This document shows, piece by piece, positions 63,573 to 64,000 of a DNA stretch of 64,000 bases. The stretch is taken from contig SCUJ01000005.1 in NCBI GenBank assembly GCA_004297165.1, positions 124,001 through 188,000 of the forward strand, given 5' to 3'. A program made the translations under genes and the position numbers. The notes below the pieces were generated by a model. It worked only from the letters and a program-made list of their open reading frames with translations. It did not search any database and was not told where the DNA came from. Within the stretch, counting starts at the first letter, position 1, and every line of letters starts with the position of its first letter. The stretch is from Gammaproteobacteria bacterium (GTDB taxonomy: Bacteria > Pseudomonadota > Gammaproteobacteria > Eutrophobiales > Eutrophobiaceae).

Positions 63573-64000
63573 ATGACAAAAATGGAAATCGCCCTGCTGG
63601 AGGATAGTCCGGCGGACGCGCGTTTGATCAAACTGCATCTGGAAGCCTCCGGACACAACTGCGATATTTACAGCACCGGCAATGCCTTCAAAAAGGACTT
63701 CGAAGAGAGGCGCCACGATATCGTCATCATCGACTGGGAGCTGCCCGATATTTCCGGCGATCATATCCTGCACTGGATCCGCCAGGATATGAACAATGAC
63801 CTGCCGGTGATTTTTGTCACGGGGCGCGACTCCACCGAAGATATCGTCGCCATGCTGGACGCCGGGGCTGACGATTACATGACCAAGCCCGTAAATCTCG
63901 TGGAGATGCTGGCGCGGATTGCCGCCCTGGTGCGCCGCTCGCTGAGCGGGCGAAAAAACACGGAGGTCATCGAACATCATCCCTATACGCTGGATTTCAG
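63573..64000 (+). CDS. Response regulator, partial (cut by window end)
   Basis: The open frame gives MTKMEIALLEDSPADARLIK at the start and runs off the window. The receiver domain has phospho-acceptor Asp in IVIIDWELPDISGDHIL, Thr in VIFVTGRDST and Lys in DDYMTKPVNL. After a linker the sequence begins HHPYTLDF, which looks like the start of an OmpR-type winged-helix DNA-binding domain, but that end is outside. The gene lies 13 bases after the hybrid kinase and is its probable partner. Confidence 0.88.
   Translation, partial: MTKMEIALLEDSPADARLIKLHLEASGHNCDIYSTGNAFKKDFEERRHDIVIIDWELPDISGDHILHWIRQDMNNDLPVIFVTGRDSTEDIVAMLDAGADDYMTKPVNLVEMLARIAALVRRSLSGRKNTEVIEHHPYTLDF

Overview
The window looks like chromosomal DNA of a high-GC gammaproteobacterium, but genus cannot be read from it. 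Supporting points are the linked rpfE-recJ and prfB-lysS genes, the alaC-hom-thrC order, the nit-tldD pair, a type-2 argC, and a prfB gene with the classic UGA frameshift site. Core genes are GC-rich. Several small islands are clearly more AT-rich and carry toxin-antitoxin genes, orphan cassette-like genes and palindromic repeats. No rRNA, tRNA or CRISPR array was seen.

Layout. 1-10015 (+) is a central-carbon block: the end of aceE, aceF, a thiolase, prpB, prpC, an exported SnoaL-like protein, prpD, a long acyl-CoA dehydrogenase and a Nudix hydrolase. It links pyruvate dehydrogenase to propionyl-CoA disposal through the 2-methylcitrate cycle. 10172-10949 is an isolated AT-rich gene with integron-like ends. 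A lipid kinase and a TauD-type dioxygenase follow. 12987-24533 (-) is a two-partner secretion locus: a CHASE2 adenylate cyclase, the TpsB transporter, an exported double-FecR protein and a 2079-residue TpsA exoprotein.

24648-31022 holds an esterase, then a run of four minus-strand genes for NTF2-like or MoaF-like proteins (three exported, one an internal duplication), then argC. This run is the most plausible unnamed system here. argG diverges from argC. 32466-33913 is a toxin-antitoxin island with two BrnT-type modules and the stump of a HigA-like antitoxin between palindromic repeats. Two small exported proteins follow.

34801-52083 is mostly a minus-strand housekeeping run: alaC, hom, thrC, rpfE, recJ, prfB and lysS. 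It is split between recJ and prfB by about 8.2 kb carrying an RND efflux pair, two GNAT acetyltransferases, a truncated REP-associated transposase and small exported or membrane proteins. 52201-54496 is nit-tldD.

54543-56760 is a second accessory patch. It has a HigB/HigA-like module whose promoter sits on a perfect 24-bp palindrome, then about 1.4 kb bounded by nearly identical 64-bp inverted repeats that enclose two orphan genes, one a Rap1a/Tai-type immunity protein. 56794 to the end is signalling: a 1301-residue PAS/GAF/GGDEF/EAL protein, divergent from a hybrid histidine kinase and a response regulator cut by the window edge.
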